Below are positions 18,183 to 26,476 of a stretch of 64,000 nt of DNA, piece after piece; the first letter of the stretch is position 1, and each line of letters begins with the position of its first letter. This DNA comes from Urechidicola vernalis (GTDB lineage: Bacteria; Bacteroidota; Bacteroidia; Flavobacteriales; Flavobacteriaceae): the NCBI RefSeq assembly GCF_031846385.1, contig NZ_JAVRHV010000007.1:107552-171551 (forward strand), given 5' to 3'. The translations under genes and the position numbers were made by a program. The notes beneath the pieces are model-generated. The model was not told where the DNA came from. It was given only the letters and a program-made list of their open reading frames with translations, and did not search any database.

Positions 18183-19571
18183 ATGGCCAAAATAAATGCT
18201 ACAATTCTCATTATTGATGATGATGAAGATGTATTGCTATCAGCAAAACTGCTGTTGAAAAAGCAATATTCAAAAGTGATAACGAGAAGCGACCCAAAAG
18301 AAATTAATCAATTGATTAGTTCTGAGCAATTGGATGTAATTGTTTTGGATATGAATTATCGCATTGGATTTAATGATGGTAAGGAAGGGATGTATTGGTT
18401 AAAGCATATTAGAAGTATCAATTCTAATATAGTTGTTATTTTAATGACAGCATATGGAGAAGTGGAATTGGCAGTGAATAGTATTAAGGAGGGTGCTTTT
18501 GATTTTATTCTAAAACCTTGGACCAACGAAAAGTTTTTGGCGACTATTAATGCTGGGTTAGAATTGAGTCGTAAAAATCAAAAAATTGATTTATTAAAAT
18601 CTACCAACGAAGTTTTAAGCGATAACATAGCACGAAAATTTGGACCAATGATTGGAAAGTCAAGTGCTATGCAAAACGTATTAAATACAATTGGTAAAGT
18701 AGCACCGACGGATGCAAGTATTCTTGTATTAGGAGAGAATGGAACTGGGAAGCAGCATTTAGCAAGAGAAATTCATCGACTTTCTAATTTTAATAAAGGG
18801 CCTTTTATACATGTAGATATGGGTGCTTTGTCGGAGAATTTGTTTGAAAGCGAATTGTTTGGTCATAAAAAAGGAGCGTTTACAGATGCACATGAAGACA
18901 AACCAGGACGCTTTGAAATGGCTGAAGGAGGGACCTTATTTTTAGATGAGATAGGAAACCTTCCGCTGAATTTACAATCGAAATTGTTAACGGTAATTCA
19001 AGATAGGAAAGTATCACGATTAGGAGAAGGAACGGAAAGAAATTTTAACGCTCGGTTGCTTTTTGCTACTAATGCACCGCTAAACGAGTGGGTTGCAGAG
19101 GGTAAATTTAGGCAAGATTTATTGTTTAGAATTAATACTGTAGAGATTGAAATTCCGCCTTTACGAGATAGAGTAGAAGATGTGGAGGATTTTGTGTTGC
19201 ACTATTTTAATGAATTCAAAAATAAATACAACAAGAAAGAATTGATTATTTCAAGCGAGATTGTGGATATGCTTAAAGAACATCATTGGCCAGGTAATGT
19301 TCGTGAAGTTCAACATACCATAGAGAGAGGAGTGATTTTAAGTGATGGGAAAGAATTGAAGCGTGAAAATTTTAATTTAACGACTGTTAAAGTGGGTGCA
19401 ACAAATTCGTCGTCGGTCGCAGAATTTGATAATTTAAATCTGAATGAAATTGAGAAGTTATTGGTGCAAAAAGCCATGGACAAACATCAAGGAAATATTT
19501 CGAAGGCAGCGAAAGAATTAGGTTTAACACGTGCTGCGTTATACAGACGTTTAGAAAAATACAATTTGTAA
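18183..19571 (+). CDS. sigma-54-dependent response regulator (NtrC family)
   Basis: 462 aa in three domains. The receiver domain spans about 1-125 with phosphoacceptor Asp56 (VIVLDMNY). The AAA+ domain has Walker A GENGTGK at 184-190, the sigma-54 contact loop as GAFTDA at 231-236 (the textbook form is GAFTGA), and Walker B TLFLDE at 251-256. A Fis-type helix-turn-helix (ISKAAKELGLTRAALYRRL) is at the C terminus. It is followed 2 nt later by its kinase gene and lies divergent to the efflux operon, whose promoter has matching sigma-54 and activator sites; direct control of that operon is a strong inference. Confidence 0.93.
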   Translation: MAKINATILIIDDDEDVLLSAKLLLKKQYSKVITRSDPKEINQLISSEQLDVIVLDMNYRIGFNDGKEGMYWLKHIRSINSNIVVILMTAYGEVELAVNSIKEGAFDFILKPWTNEKFLATINAGLELSRKNQKIDLLKSTNEVLSDNIARKFGPMIGKSSAMQNVLNTIGKVAPTDASILVLGENGTGKQHLAREIHRLSNFNKGPFIHVDMGALSENLFESELFGHKKGAFTDAHEDKPGRFEMAEGGTLFLDEIGNLPLNLQSKLLTVIQDRKVSRLGEGTERNFNARLLFATNAPLNEWVAEGKFRQDLLFRINTVEIEIPPLRDRVEDVEDFVLHYFNEFKNKYNKKELIISSEIVDMLKEHHWPGNVREVQHTIERGVILSDGKELKRENFNLTTVKVGATNSSSVAEFDNLNLNEIEKLLVQKAMDKHQGNISKAAKELGLTRAALYRRLEKYNL

Positions 19572-19573
19572 TT

Positions 19574-20926
19574 ATGATTAAAAGATTTACCATTCAAATT
19601 GCAATTCGGATTCTGTTTATTTTAATGTTTTGTTTCGCTTTTGTTGTTTTAATTCAACAGAATTTAATTTTTGCTACCATTGGTGTGGGCATTGTAATTT
19701 TGGTGCAAGTATTTTTAATGATTCGGTATGTAGATAACACCAATTATTCCTTATCAAAATTTTTAGATGCTTTAAAAACAGAGGACTATTCCGTTTATTT
19801 TTCTCCTTCTAAAAAGGGTGATTCTTTTCAAAAAGTATTTGACGATTTTAACTTGATCATCAAAATATTTAAACGCAATAAAATTGAAAAGGAAGCACAA
19901 TATAATTACTTCAAATACATATTAGAACATGTTAATCTAGGTATCATTTCCATTAAAAAAGATGATTTGTTTGAAGCGCATTCTGAAACTGAGATATTGT
20001 TTTTAAATAAAGCGGCTTGTGATATATTACATCAGCCCAAACATAAATATTGGCATAGGTTTGCCAGTCATGTGCCTTGGTTGGTAAAAGAGATAAAACA
20101 AATGGCAAATGGCGGTAAGGTCCTTGTAGATTTTGGTGACGAAACCGAACGTAAACAGTTATCGCTAGAAGTAATCGAATTTCAGTTATTAAACACACCT
20201 TATTTAATTATTACGTTTCAAGATATTCGGTCGGAAATTGAACAAAAGGAAATCGAGGCATGGCATAATGTAATTAGAGTATTGGCACATGAGATGTTAA
20301 ATTCGTTTACACCCGTAAGTTCATTGGCTTCTACTATTAAAGATATGACTGATGAAAAAAATTTAGATACAGAAGATATTCAGGATATACATTTAGCAGC
20401 GAAAACCATTAAAAAGCGATCAGATGGCTTACTGGATTTTGTTAAGGACTATAGAACAATTTCTAATGTGCCAGTACCCGTTCTTAACAAATTGAAAATA
20501 AAACCTTTTTTGCAAGAGATTCAACTATTGATGCAGACGAATGCTGACGAAGCTAATGTAAAATTGGAAATGTTGCCAGTTCCTGGAAACGCAACCGTTC
20601 AAGCAGATAGAAAATTGATAGAACAAGTGTTAATCAATTTGATAAATAACAGTATTCATGCATTAGAAGGAGTTGATAATGCTACCATAAAATTGAGTTG
20701 TAGTGTTGAGGTAGATAAAACTGTCATTATGGTTTGGGACAATGGTAAAGGTATTGATGACGAGATATTGAGTCAAATCTTTATTCCGTTTTACACCACT
20801 AAAAAGAATGGATCAGGTATTGGATTGAGTTTGTCAAAAAACATTCTTAAAAAACACGGAGGCAACCTGTTGGTTACCTCCGAGAATAATAAATTTACTA
20901 ATTTTAGTTTGGTATTTAGGAGTTAA
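19574..20926 (+). CDS. sensor histidine kinase
   Basis: 450-residue membrane kinase paired with the NtrC-type regulator 2 nt upstream. Two N-terminal membrane helices (about 8-28 and 31-51) leave almost no periplasmic loop. A cytosolic PAS-like region follows (about 110-220), then the HisKA box with His239 (RVLAHEMLNSFTPVSS). The ATP-binding domain has an N box (INNSIHAL), a G1 box (VWDNGKGID) and GSGIGLSLS. The lack of a periplasmic domain suggests that it senses the membrane or an internal cue. Its last codon overlaps the convergent gene by 4 nt. Confidence 0.92.
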   Translation: MIKRFTIQIAIRILFILMFCFAFVVLIQQNLIFATIGVGIVILVQVFLMIRYVDNTNYSLSKFLDALKTEDYSVYFSPSKKGDSFQKVFDDFNLIIKIFKRNKIEKEAQYNYFKYILEHVNLGIISIKKDDLFEAHSETEILFLNKAACDILHQPKHKYWHRFASHVPWLVKEIKQMANGGKVLVDFGDETERKQLSLEVIEFQLLNTPYLIITFQDIRSEIEQKEIEAWHNVIRVLAHEMLNSFTPVSSLASTIKDMTDEKNLDTEDIQDIHLAAKTIKKRSDGLLDFVKDYRTISNVPVPVLNKLKIKPFLQEIQLLMQTNADEANVKLEMLPVPGNATVQADRKLIEQVLINLINNSIHALEGVDNATIKLSCSVEVDKTVIMVWDNGKGIDDEILSQIFIPFYTTKKNGSGIGLSLSKNILKKHGGNLLVTSENNKFTNFSLVFRS

Positions 20927-21309
20927 AAGCAATCCTTTGCAGGGTAAGTTTCTCTTGGTTTATCTCTTCTAAAGAATTGAACTCTCATGATGTTAATTTC
21001 ACCTCTTTTTTTGTAACTACTCGCAATATGGATAACATTTTCACCTTCTTTAACAAAGTCATTGGTGCAGTCCGTGTATTTTTGATACTCTTTTCCTTTA
21101 ACGGTATAGCACAATAATACAGCATAAACTCCGTCTAATTTTGTCGTTTCAGTTGCGTAGCCGTCGAATTGGTTCGGTGTAATGGTTAAAACCCAGTTGT
21201 CATATTCATTTTGATGTAATTCGCTTTTTACACCTATAATGTTTTGGGAATTTGCTTGAAAGGCAAAAAATAAAATAGTTAGGAACGAGAATAGTTTGAT
21301 AAGTTTCAT
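20923..21309 (-). CDS. exported protein of unknown function
   Basis: 128 aa with a clear signal peptide (MKLIKLFSFLTILFFAFQANSQ). The mature part is small, beta-rich and charged, with three Cys (about positions 67, 81 and 127) that could form one disulfide. I do not recognise a family. It stands alone, convergent with the kinase gene (4-nt overlap at the stops) and upstream of a DUF6090 gene on the same strand. Confidence 0.7.
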   Translation of the reverse strand: MKLIKLFSFLTILFFAFQANSQNIIGVKSELHQNEYDNWVLTITPNQFDGYATETTKLDGVYAVLLCYTVKGKEYQKYTDCTNDFVKEGENVIHIASSYKKRGEINIMRVQFFRRDKPRETYPAKDCF

Positions 21310-21392
21310 AAAGTTTGTTGGTTAATTGTGAGGTCGAAAAGTAGGTCAAAAAATATAGTTGTGAAATACTCAATTTGAGTATTTTAAAAGCA

Positions 21393-22139
21393 TTACGTTT
21401 TAATATATTCCAAATCCAATAGTTCTATTAAATGACTTATTCGTGCGTCTAATTCTTGATATAAACCATTGGTAGATTTTCTGTCGCCTTGTAGTAATCC
21501 AATCCTATTTTTAAACTCCGTAATGGATTTAGGCTCGATAGCATATGGTATTAGGTAGTAGTAATCATCACCAAACTGTAAGTTGTCTTTTTTTAATTCA
21601 AAATGAGTGGCCATCATATTGTTGATTTCATTATTTCTTGCTGTTACTTCGTTTTCCCAAAAAGTAATTCTAGGGAGCCTTCTGTCATAAATATCTAAAA
21701 TTAAGTTTCGGATTGAATCATTTTTAACTATTTCAATTCCCAACGATTTAAGGTTTTCAAAGGCAATGGTTCTAGGGTACAATTTTACATTTCCCATTGC
21801 AATCATAAATTTAGAACTATAAAAGGCCTTATTGTAGTTGCTTTGGGTAATGGTGTCTAAATAGGTCAGTAAGTTTTCTGTTAAATTGTAAACAGAATCC
21901 CCATAAAAAAGATCAAGACCTAATTCTTCTTGAGTGATTGCTAGGTCGGTTTTTAATTTTAAAAGCAATTTATGTTCTTGATTTTTTAAAAGCCTATTTT
22001 GATTCCAATTGTTTATTTGGAGTGCAATTAAAATTCCTACAACAACCAAAAAGATTTCTCCAACGGCATATTTTAAATATTGGTTGGTCTTGTTTTCTGA
22101 AAGTAATTTTTTTCGAATACTTCTAAACAGTTTTAACAT
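21393..22139 (-). CDS. DUF6090 family membrane protein (solitary copy)
   Basis: 248 aa with the DUF6090 hallmark start: a basic amphipathic stretch (RSIRKKLLSENKT), then a single membrane helix at about 22-42 (GEIFLVVVGILIALQINNWN), then a coiled coil and a helical domain that is poorly conserved. Function unknown. This is the most isolated of ten copies in the window and its N terminus (MLKLFRSIRKKLL) differs from those of the tandem array at 34.1-40.1 kb. Confidence 0.85.
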   Translation of the reverse strand: MLKLFRSIRKKLLSENKTNQYLKYAVGEIFLVVVGILIALQINNWNQNRLLKNQEHKLLLKLKTDLAITQEELGLDLFYGDSVYNLTENLLTYLDTITQSNYNKAFYSSKFMIAMGNVKLYPRTIAFENLKSLGIEIVKNDSIRNLILDIYDRRLPRITFWENEVTARNNEINNMMATHFELKKDNLQFGDDYYYLIPYAIEPKSITEFKNRIGLLQGDRKSTNGLYQELDARISHLIELLDLEYIKT

Positions 22140-22199
22140 GGAAAAGAATAAGTGGTTAGAACCCTAAAAATATCTATAATATGTTAAAAATCAAAAAAC

Positions 22200-22227
22200 A
22201 GGGGTTTATCAAATTTGACAAACCCCT
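22200..22227 (-). terminator. intrinsic terminator after the serine hydrolase gene
   Basis: Stem AGGGGTTTATCAAA / TTTGACAAACCCCT, 14 bp with one mismatch and essentially no loop beyond the palindrome centre, T-rich on the outgoing side, 25 nt after the stop codon. Confidence 0.75.
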
Positions 22228-22251
22228 ATTTTTAATAATCTAATTAAATAT

Positions 22252-23988
22252 TTATTCAATTTTCTTGGCCAAATGATCTCCACCTTGGTGCAGTGTTAAA
22301 CTAACTACCGCTCCAGTTTCATCTTTGTTAAAAGTAAGTTGTGCGTTTACAATTTTACTATAAAACTTCACTTCTGTAGAAGGGTATATGTCACTAACGC
22401 CTTGCCCAGTTGCTTGAATGTGTAATTGGTGTTTAGTTCTAGAAATAGTCATAAAAAAGTTCGGCATTAATTCGTATTTACCTGTATACGATTCAAGGAT
22501 GTCTTCTGAAACGATTATTTCTTTCTCAAATTTTGAAACATCGGCACCTAATTTTTTTAGCGCTTCAATACCTCCTCTGTTGTCTGAATTTAATTCTAAA
22601 GACTTCGTGTAATTGGCAATAGATTCTTCCTTTTTATTTGCATTTAAATACGCTTCTCCAAGACTGTCATATGTATTAGAAGATTCAGGAAATAAACTAA
22701 CGTTTAATTTGAATACTGCGATAGCCGCATCAATTTCTTTAGCGGTTAAAAGTTCGTACCCAAAACGATTAATGTCACCTTCATCAATTCTTACATGATC
22801 TGATTTTGTGAAGTTGCTTAATTCAGCAATGGTTTTTTCTATTCCGTTCTTCTCAAATTGTTCTTTTATTTCAGAAACCAACGATTTTTTAGGCATATCA
22901 TATGACTTACCATAAAGTATAGCCATAATATTGGTGCTCATTTCGTTTAAGTTTGTGCCTCCGGTATTGTTTAAAAGCACCACAAGATTATGTTGGTCTT
23001 CGTCGCGCATTATAATGGTGTTGAACCCATGGATTCCACCTCCATGACCAGATGCTGTAAATCTATCTTCCGTATTTCCAATAGGTGATTTCCCAACCAT
23101 AAAACCATAAGCATACGAATTATTTGTTCCTAATTCAATGGCTGGTTTGAATAGCAATTTGGTGTTTTCTTCTGATAAAATAGTATGGTTGTACAAGGCT
23201 TGATCCCATTTATACAAGTCTTCAACAGTAGCGTACATAGAACCTGCTGCATATGGTAAACTCATATCTAAATAAGGCGCATTTACGAATCCGTTATGAT
23301 TTTGACCATATCCTGATGCTCTGTTTTTAAGTACCGTCGAACTTAAGTCATATCCAGATTCATTCATGTCTAACGGCGTTAAAATTCTTTTTTGAAGGTT
23401 TTCTGCATAAGATTCTCTAGTAATTTCTTCAATTAAAACACCTAGTAAAAAATAGGCAGAGTTGCTATAATTGTACTTAGATCCTGGTTCAAAATCTAGT
23501 GGTTTGTCTTGAAATATTTTAATAAACTCTTTCGGTGTCTTTGGGTCGCGACCTTGTTCTTCGAAATAATTTGGGAAAGCAGTATAATTCGGAATTCCGG
23601 ATGTATGCGATAATAAATGATGTGTGGTAATAATATCACCAGTTTTTGCTGGATAGTAAGGTAAATACGTGGTAATCGGCTTTTGTAAGTCTAATTTACC
23701 TTCTTGTTTCAATTGCAAAATTAACATTGCAGTAAATTGTTTGGTGATAGATCCTAAACGATGTTTTGTATTGGCTTTATTAGGGATATCCCATTCCTTG
23801 TTTGCTTCTCCAAAGCCACCTTTGAATAATACTTGGTCTTTTTCAGCAACTAGTATAGAACCGTTAAATTGGCCGTAATCATAGTAGGTTTGCATCAATT
23901 TTTCAATTTTGTCAACTTTAGATTGACCAATGACTGCTATAGAGACAAAAAGAAAAGTAAGTAATAGTGGAAGTGTTCGTTTTTTCAT
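22252..23988 (-). CDS. class C beta-lactamase-fold serine hydrolase with TPR segment
   Basis: Exported serine hydrolase, 578 aa, with a signal peptide (ends VIGQ). Catalytic SxxK is SITK at 80-83, the second motif is YSN (in YNYSNSAYFLLG), and HGGG (SGHGGGIHGFN) stands in for the KTG motif. After the catalytic domain (to about 345) come TPR-like helices (about 420-480, NTYDSLGEAYLNANKKEESI) and a C-terminal beta-domain often found in such proteins. Likely a periplasmic esterase or D-amino-peptidase-like enzyme rather than a resistance enzyme. Monocistronic, with its own terminator. Confidence 0.88.
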   Translation of the reverse strand: MKKRTLPLLLTFLFVSIAVIGQSKVDKIEKLMQTYYDYGQFNGSILVAEKDQVLFKGGFGEANKEWDIPNKANTKHRLGSITKQFTAMLILQLKQEGKLDLQKPITTYLPYYPAKTGDIITTHHLLSHTSGIPNYTAFPNYFEEQGRDPKTPKEFIKIFQDKPLDFEPGSKYNYSNSAYFLLGVLIEEITRESYAENLQKRILTPLDMNESGYDLSSTVLKNRASGYGQNHNGFVNAPYLDMSLPYAAGSMYATVEDLYKWDQALYNHTILSEENTKLLFKPAIELGTNNSYAYGFMVGKSPIGNTEDRFTASGHGGGIHGFNTIIMRDEDQHNLVVLLNNTGGTNLNEMSTNIMAILYGKSYDMPKKSLVSEIKEQFEKNGIEKTIAELSNFTKSDHVRIDEGDINRFGYELLTAKEIDAAIAVFKLNVSLFPESSNTYDSLGEAYLNANKKEESIANYTKSLELNSDNRGGIEALKKLGADVSKFEKEIIVSEDILESYTGKYELMPNFFMTISRTKHQLHIQATGQGVSDIYPSTEVKFYSKIVNAQLTFNKDETGAVVSLTLHQGGDHLAKKIE

Positions 23989-24057
23989 GTTTATAAATTT
24001 GTGTTAAAGCAATATGACGATAAAGTAGATTAAAGGTTACAGTTATAAAATTATAAA

Positions 24058-24087
24058 AAAAGGCCACTCATTTTTGAGCGACCTTTT
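24058..24087 (-). terminator. probable terminator of the SRPBCC gene
   Basis: Stem AAAAGGCCACTCA / TGAGCGACCTTTT with two mismatches, 55 nt beyond the SRPBCC stop codon. Confidence 0.6.
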
Positions 24088-24141
24088 CATGTTTGGTTAA
24101 TTGATTGTTTAAGGTTAACCTGTGGAGATTTTTAATTTGGT

Positions 24142-24561
24142 TTAAGCTGGAACTAATTCTTCTAAACCTTGCATAATGGCATTGTAAAAACCTTCTAATA
24201 ATTCTACCATAGCGGCCTCAGGAACACCTTCGTTTACGATGAATTGAGAACTCCATGATACTTCACAAGTTGTTTCACTAACTTCTTTTACTAAAACATC
24301 GCTAACATAATCTGTAAAGGGGAATGGTCCAGAAGTAATAATGTATTGTAAGTGCATTTTCTCGTTGTTTAAACCTGTTAATTCTTCTTTGATTTCTGCA
24401 TCATCTGGCATGAAACAACTTCTTAGGGCGCCAACACCTTCGCCGGTTTTTACAGACCTTGCTACAGGTGAAAATTTTTCAATTCCTTCGAAACTAGAAA
24501 TAGTTTCCCATGCATCCTTTGCTGTTACTTTGATTGTCTTTGTTACGTTTACTGCTGTCAT
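24142..24561 (-). CDS. SRPBCC (START-like) family protein
   Basis: 139-residue single-domain protein of the polyketide-cyclase/dehydrase type. The hallmark N-terminal strand-helix (VTKTIKVTAKDAWETISSFEGIEKFSPVARSV begins at residue 5) and the C-terminal amphipathic helix (MVELLEGFYNAIMQGLEEL) are clear. Such proteins bind small hydrophobic ligands; no catalytic residues can be read. It is preceded by a 314-nt gap with a palindromic repeat and a perfect 20-bp palindrome, and by two TetR genes, one of which may control it. Confidence 0.85.
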   Translation of the reverse strand: MTAVNVTKTIKVTAKDAWETISSFEGIEKFSPVARSVKTGEGVGALRSCFMPDDAEIKEELTGLNNEKMHLQYIITSGPFPFTDYVSDVLVKEVSETTCEVSWSSQFIVNEGVPEAAMVELLEGFYNAIMQGLEELVPA

Positions 24562-24589
24562 ATCTTTTGATTTAAATTGTTATAAATGT

Positions 24590-24690
24590 GTCATTTCGAG
24601 TGATTTTTCTTTGCATAGCAGGAAAAATTGTATCGAGAATTCGTAAAACCTTGTTCTCGATACTTTTTATACTAAAAAACTCGAACTGAC
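24590..24690. repeat. interspersed palindromic repeat (GTCATTTCGAG type)
   Basis: Outer arms GTCATTTCGAGT and ACTCGAACTGAC (11 of 12 paired) enclose an inner inverted repeat TATCGAGAA / TTCTCGATA. From general knowledge, elements beginning GTCATTTCGA are frequent between genes in Flavobacteriaceae; a second, shorter example is at 37151-37216. Confidence 0.7.
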
Positions 24691-24772
24691 GGTTTGTTTA
24701 ATTATTGATACAACAAAGATATTTGAGGAGTTGAGTTTATAAAAAAATAGCGTTCAGAAATGGAGAATTGGT

Positions 24773-24792
24773 TTCTTCGAAAATTCGAAGAA
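24773..24792. promoter_or_regulatory. perfect 20-bp palindrome, possible TetR operator
   Basis: TTCTTCGAAAATTCGAAGAA is a perfect palindrome located between the distal TetR gene and the SRPBCC gene, about 210 nt upstream of the SRPBCC ATG. Size and symmetry fit a TetR-family operator. There is no T-run to make it a terminator. Confidence 0.45.
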
Positions 24793-24875
24793 TATAGTTG
24801 ACATACTTTTTGTAACTTTTTATTAAGAAAAAGTTGATTCTAAAAGATCTCAATCAAAGTGTTAAAGTGAGAGGT

Positions 24876-25451
24876 TTAAACAAGTAACGCAATTTGCTCA
24901 TCTACATAGGTGCGGAGTTCCTCTCTACTTTTTACTTTGTAGAGAATACTTAGGCTAAATAATACACCAACCATACATTCGGTATATTCATCAATTCGTT
25001 CTGGATATTTGATCTCTCCTTTTTTTATGGCTGTTTCTAAAACTGTACGATGCGTTTTACGCATATTTCCAAAATAGCGTTCGTACAATTCCGTAATCTG
25101 CTCTTTTTCATTTCGTAACTCTACAACGGTATTTACCATAAAACAACTCTTCGGAAATGATTTTTCTAGCAATCCGTCTACAATCATATAGAAGAAATCT
25201 CTAAAGGCTTCAATTCCTTTATCAGAGTTTCTTACTTGTTCTAAGATAGGGTCAGATAGATCAACTACATAACCTTTTAAAGAGTCCATAAACAACATGT
25301 CTCTTGTGTACTTATTGTAAATAGTACTTTTACTTACTTCCAAATGTTCTGCTAATTCTTCTGGTGAAACGGATTTATAGCCTTTAACCCAAAATAGTTT
25401 TTGAGCTTTTTCTACTAATTCTGGATATGAGTGATTAAGCGTGCGTGGCAT
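24876..25451 (-). CDS. TetR/AcrR-family transcriptional regulator (distal)
   Basis: 191 aa. The N-terminal helix-turn-helix is at about 10-55 (GYKSVSPEELAEHLEVSKSTIYNKYTR), the standard TetR form. The C-terminal ligand domain includes FRDFFYMIVDGLLEKSFPKSCFMVN, which resembles the TetR_C domain of the AefR/YxaF group. The start overlaps the preceding TetR gene by 17 nt, so the two are translationally coupled. Two TetR proteins made in fixed ratio could form heterodimers or regulate in series; this is inference. Confidence 0.88.
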   Translation of the reverse strand: MPRTLNHSYPELVEKAQKLFWVKGYKSVSPEELAEHLEVSKSTIYNKYTRDMLFMDSLKGYVVDLSDPILEQVRNSDKGIEAFRDFFYMIVDGLLEKSFPKSCFMVNTVVELRNEKEQITELYERYFGNMRKTHRTVLETAIKKGEIKYPERIDEYTECMVGVLFSLSILYKVKSREELRTYVDEQIALLV

Positions 25452-26019
25452 GGTGCGTAGAATTTTTTAGCAACATAGATATGCCGCTGTTAACTAAAGA
25501 TTTTCTTTCTTCAAAAGAATGGATAACACAAAATGTGGTTAAAGAACAAAACAATCCTGTCAGATGTTTTGCTAAATATTCAATGTTCTTATTATACTCT
25601 GAGTAGTTGCTGATAAAAGTTTTAAATTGATGTTCAAGTTCGTTTAAGTAACGGTCCAATTTATTTTTAACATCAATATTATTGTCTGCTAACTCTGTTG
25701 CAATTCTTATAATGTAACAACCTGATGGATGGGTTTTTTCATCGATCATAAAACTCATATAGAACTTCGTAAGTACCTCCCTAAGGTCTCCTTTTGATTT
25801 TAAAATTTTAAACTTTTCTTGACTATAGCGTTGTTGATATAAATCAATAGATGCTAATAGTACTCCTTCTTTATTGTCCCATTCTTCGTATAAAGAAAAA
25901 CGGTTTACGCCAGTTTCTCTTACGATATCCTTAACCGAGCAGCCTCCAAAACTTGTGTTCCAAAACAAATTGATGCAGGTCTCTAAAACTTTGTTAGAAT
26001 TGAATTCTTTGTAGCGCAT
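25435..26019 (-). CDS. TetR/AcrR-family transcriptional regulator (proximal)
   Basis: 194 aa with an N-terminal helix-turn-helix (GGCSVKDIVRETGVNRFSLYEEWDNKEGV) and a C-terminal domain containing THPSGCYIIRIATELAD, a motif shared with the downstream TetR and with the YxaF/AefR group. The ATG overlaps the stop codon of the 44-aa membrane protein gene (TAATG), and its 3' end overlaps the next TetR gene. It differs clearly from its neighbour in sequence, so the pair is not a recent duplication. Confidence 0.88.
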   Translation of the reverse strand: MRYKEFNSNKVLETCINLFWNTSFGGCSVKDIVRETGVNRFSLYEEWDNKEGVLLASIDLYQQRYSQEKFKILKSKGDLREVLTKFYMSFMIDEKTHPSGCYIIRIATELADNNIDVKNKLDRYLNELEHQFKTFISNYSEYNKNIEYLAKHLTGLFCSLTTFCVIHSFEERKSLVNSGISMLLKNSTHHATHA

Positions 26020-26153
26020 TAGTTGTTTCTTTTTTCGAAATCTTCTTTGTCTTTTTTATCAATTCTTCGAATAATCAAATAGAGTAGTGCTAGTCCACAT
26101 CCAATAAAAAAGAGAATGTACAATAACACTACTATATTCGATATAAAATCCAT
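26019..26153 (-). CDS. 44-aa single-pass membrane protein
   Basis: A short gene: ATG at 26153 and TAA at 26019. It begins MDFISNIVVLLYILFFIGCG and continues as one hydrophobic helix to about residue 28, followed by a strongly charged tail (RRIDKKDKEDFEKRNN). The ATG overlaps the ybjQ-like stop codon (TAATG) and its own TAA overlaps the next ATG (TAATG). The perfect nesting in the operon is the main evidence that it is real. Function unknown; it could anchor or modulate the YbjQ or TetR proteins. Confidence 0.75.
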   Translation of the reverse strand: MDFISNIVVLLYILFFIGCGLALLYLIIRRIDKKDKEDFEKRNN

Positions 26154-26467
26154 TACTTCAATTTAACGGCGGTTCCATACGCTAAAATTTCTGAGCATCC
26201 TTGCATAACCATAGAAGTGGTTAGTCTAACATTAACAATAGCGTCAGCACCTAAGCGCTGTGCATCCATCATCATACGTTGCATGGCCTGCTCTCTACTT
26301 TCAGCTTGTAATTTTGTGTACTCTTCAATTTCGCCTCCAACAATGTTTTTAAGGCCAGCGAAAATATCTCTACCAATATTTCGTGCTCTTACAGTGCTGC
26401 CTCGAGCAATACCTAAAATTTCAGTTATTTCTTTATTTGGAACCGTTTCTGTATTCGATACAATCAT
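26153..26467 (-). CDS. YbjQ-family (UPF0145) protein
   Basis: 104 aa matching the YbjQ/heavy-metal-binding-domain family: GIARGSTVRARNIGRDIFAGLKNIVGGEI-type start (residues 20-48), AREQAMQRMMMDAQRLGADAIVNVR-type centre, and a C-terminal AYGTAVKL. The family forms pentameric rings; its role is not established. It lies 9 nt after the dipeptidase stop and is coupled to the small membrane protein by TAATG. Confidence 0.9.
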   Translation of the reverse strand: MIVSNTETVPNKEITEILGIARGSTVRARNIGRDIFAGLKNIVGGEIEEYTKLQAESREQAMQRMMMDAQRLGADAIVNVRLTTSMVMQGCSEILAYGTAVKLK

Positions 26468-26476
26468 TATGTTATT

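Larger units (their letters stand above)
24562..24875. other. gap holding a repeat element and a 20-bp palindrome
   Basis: No gene. From left to right it contains the SRPBCC leader, the interspersed palindromic element at 24590-24690, and the perfect palindrome at 24773-24792. The remaining sequence is A/T-rich and has no further recognisable signal. Confidence 0.7.
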
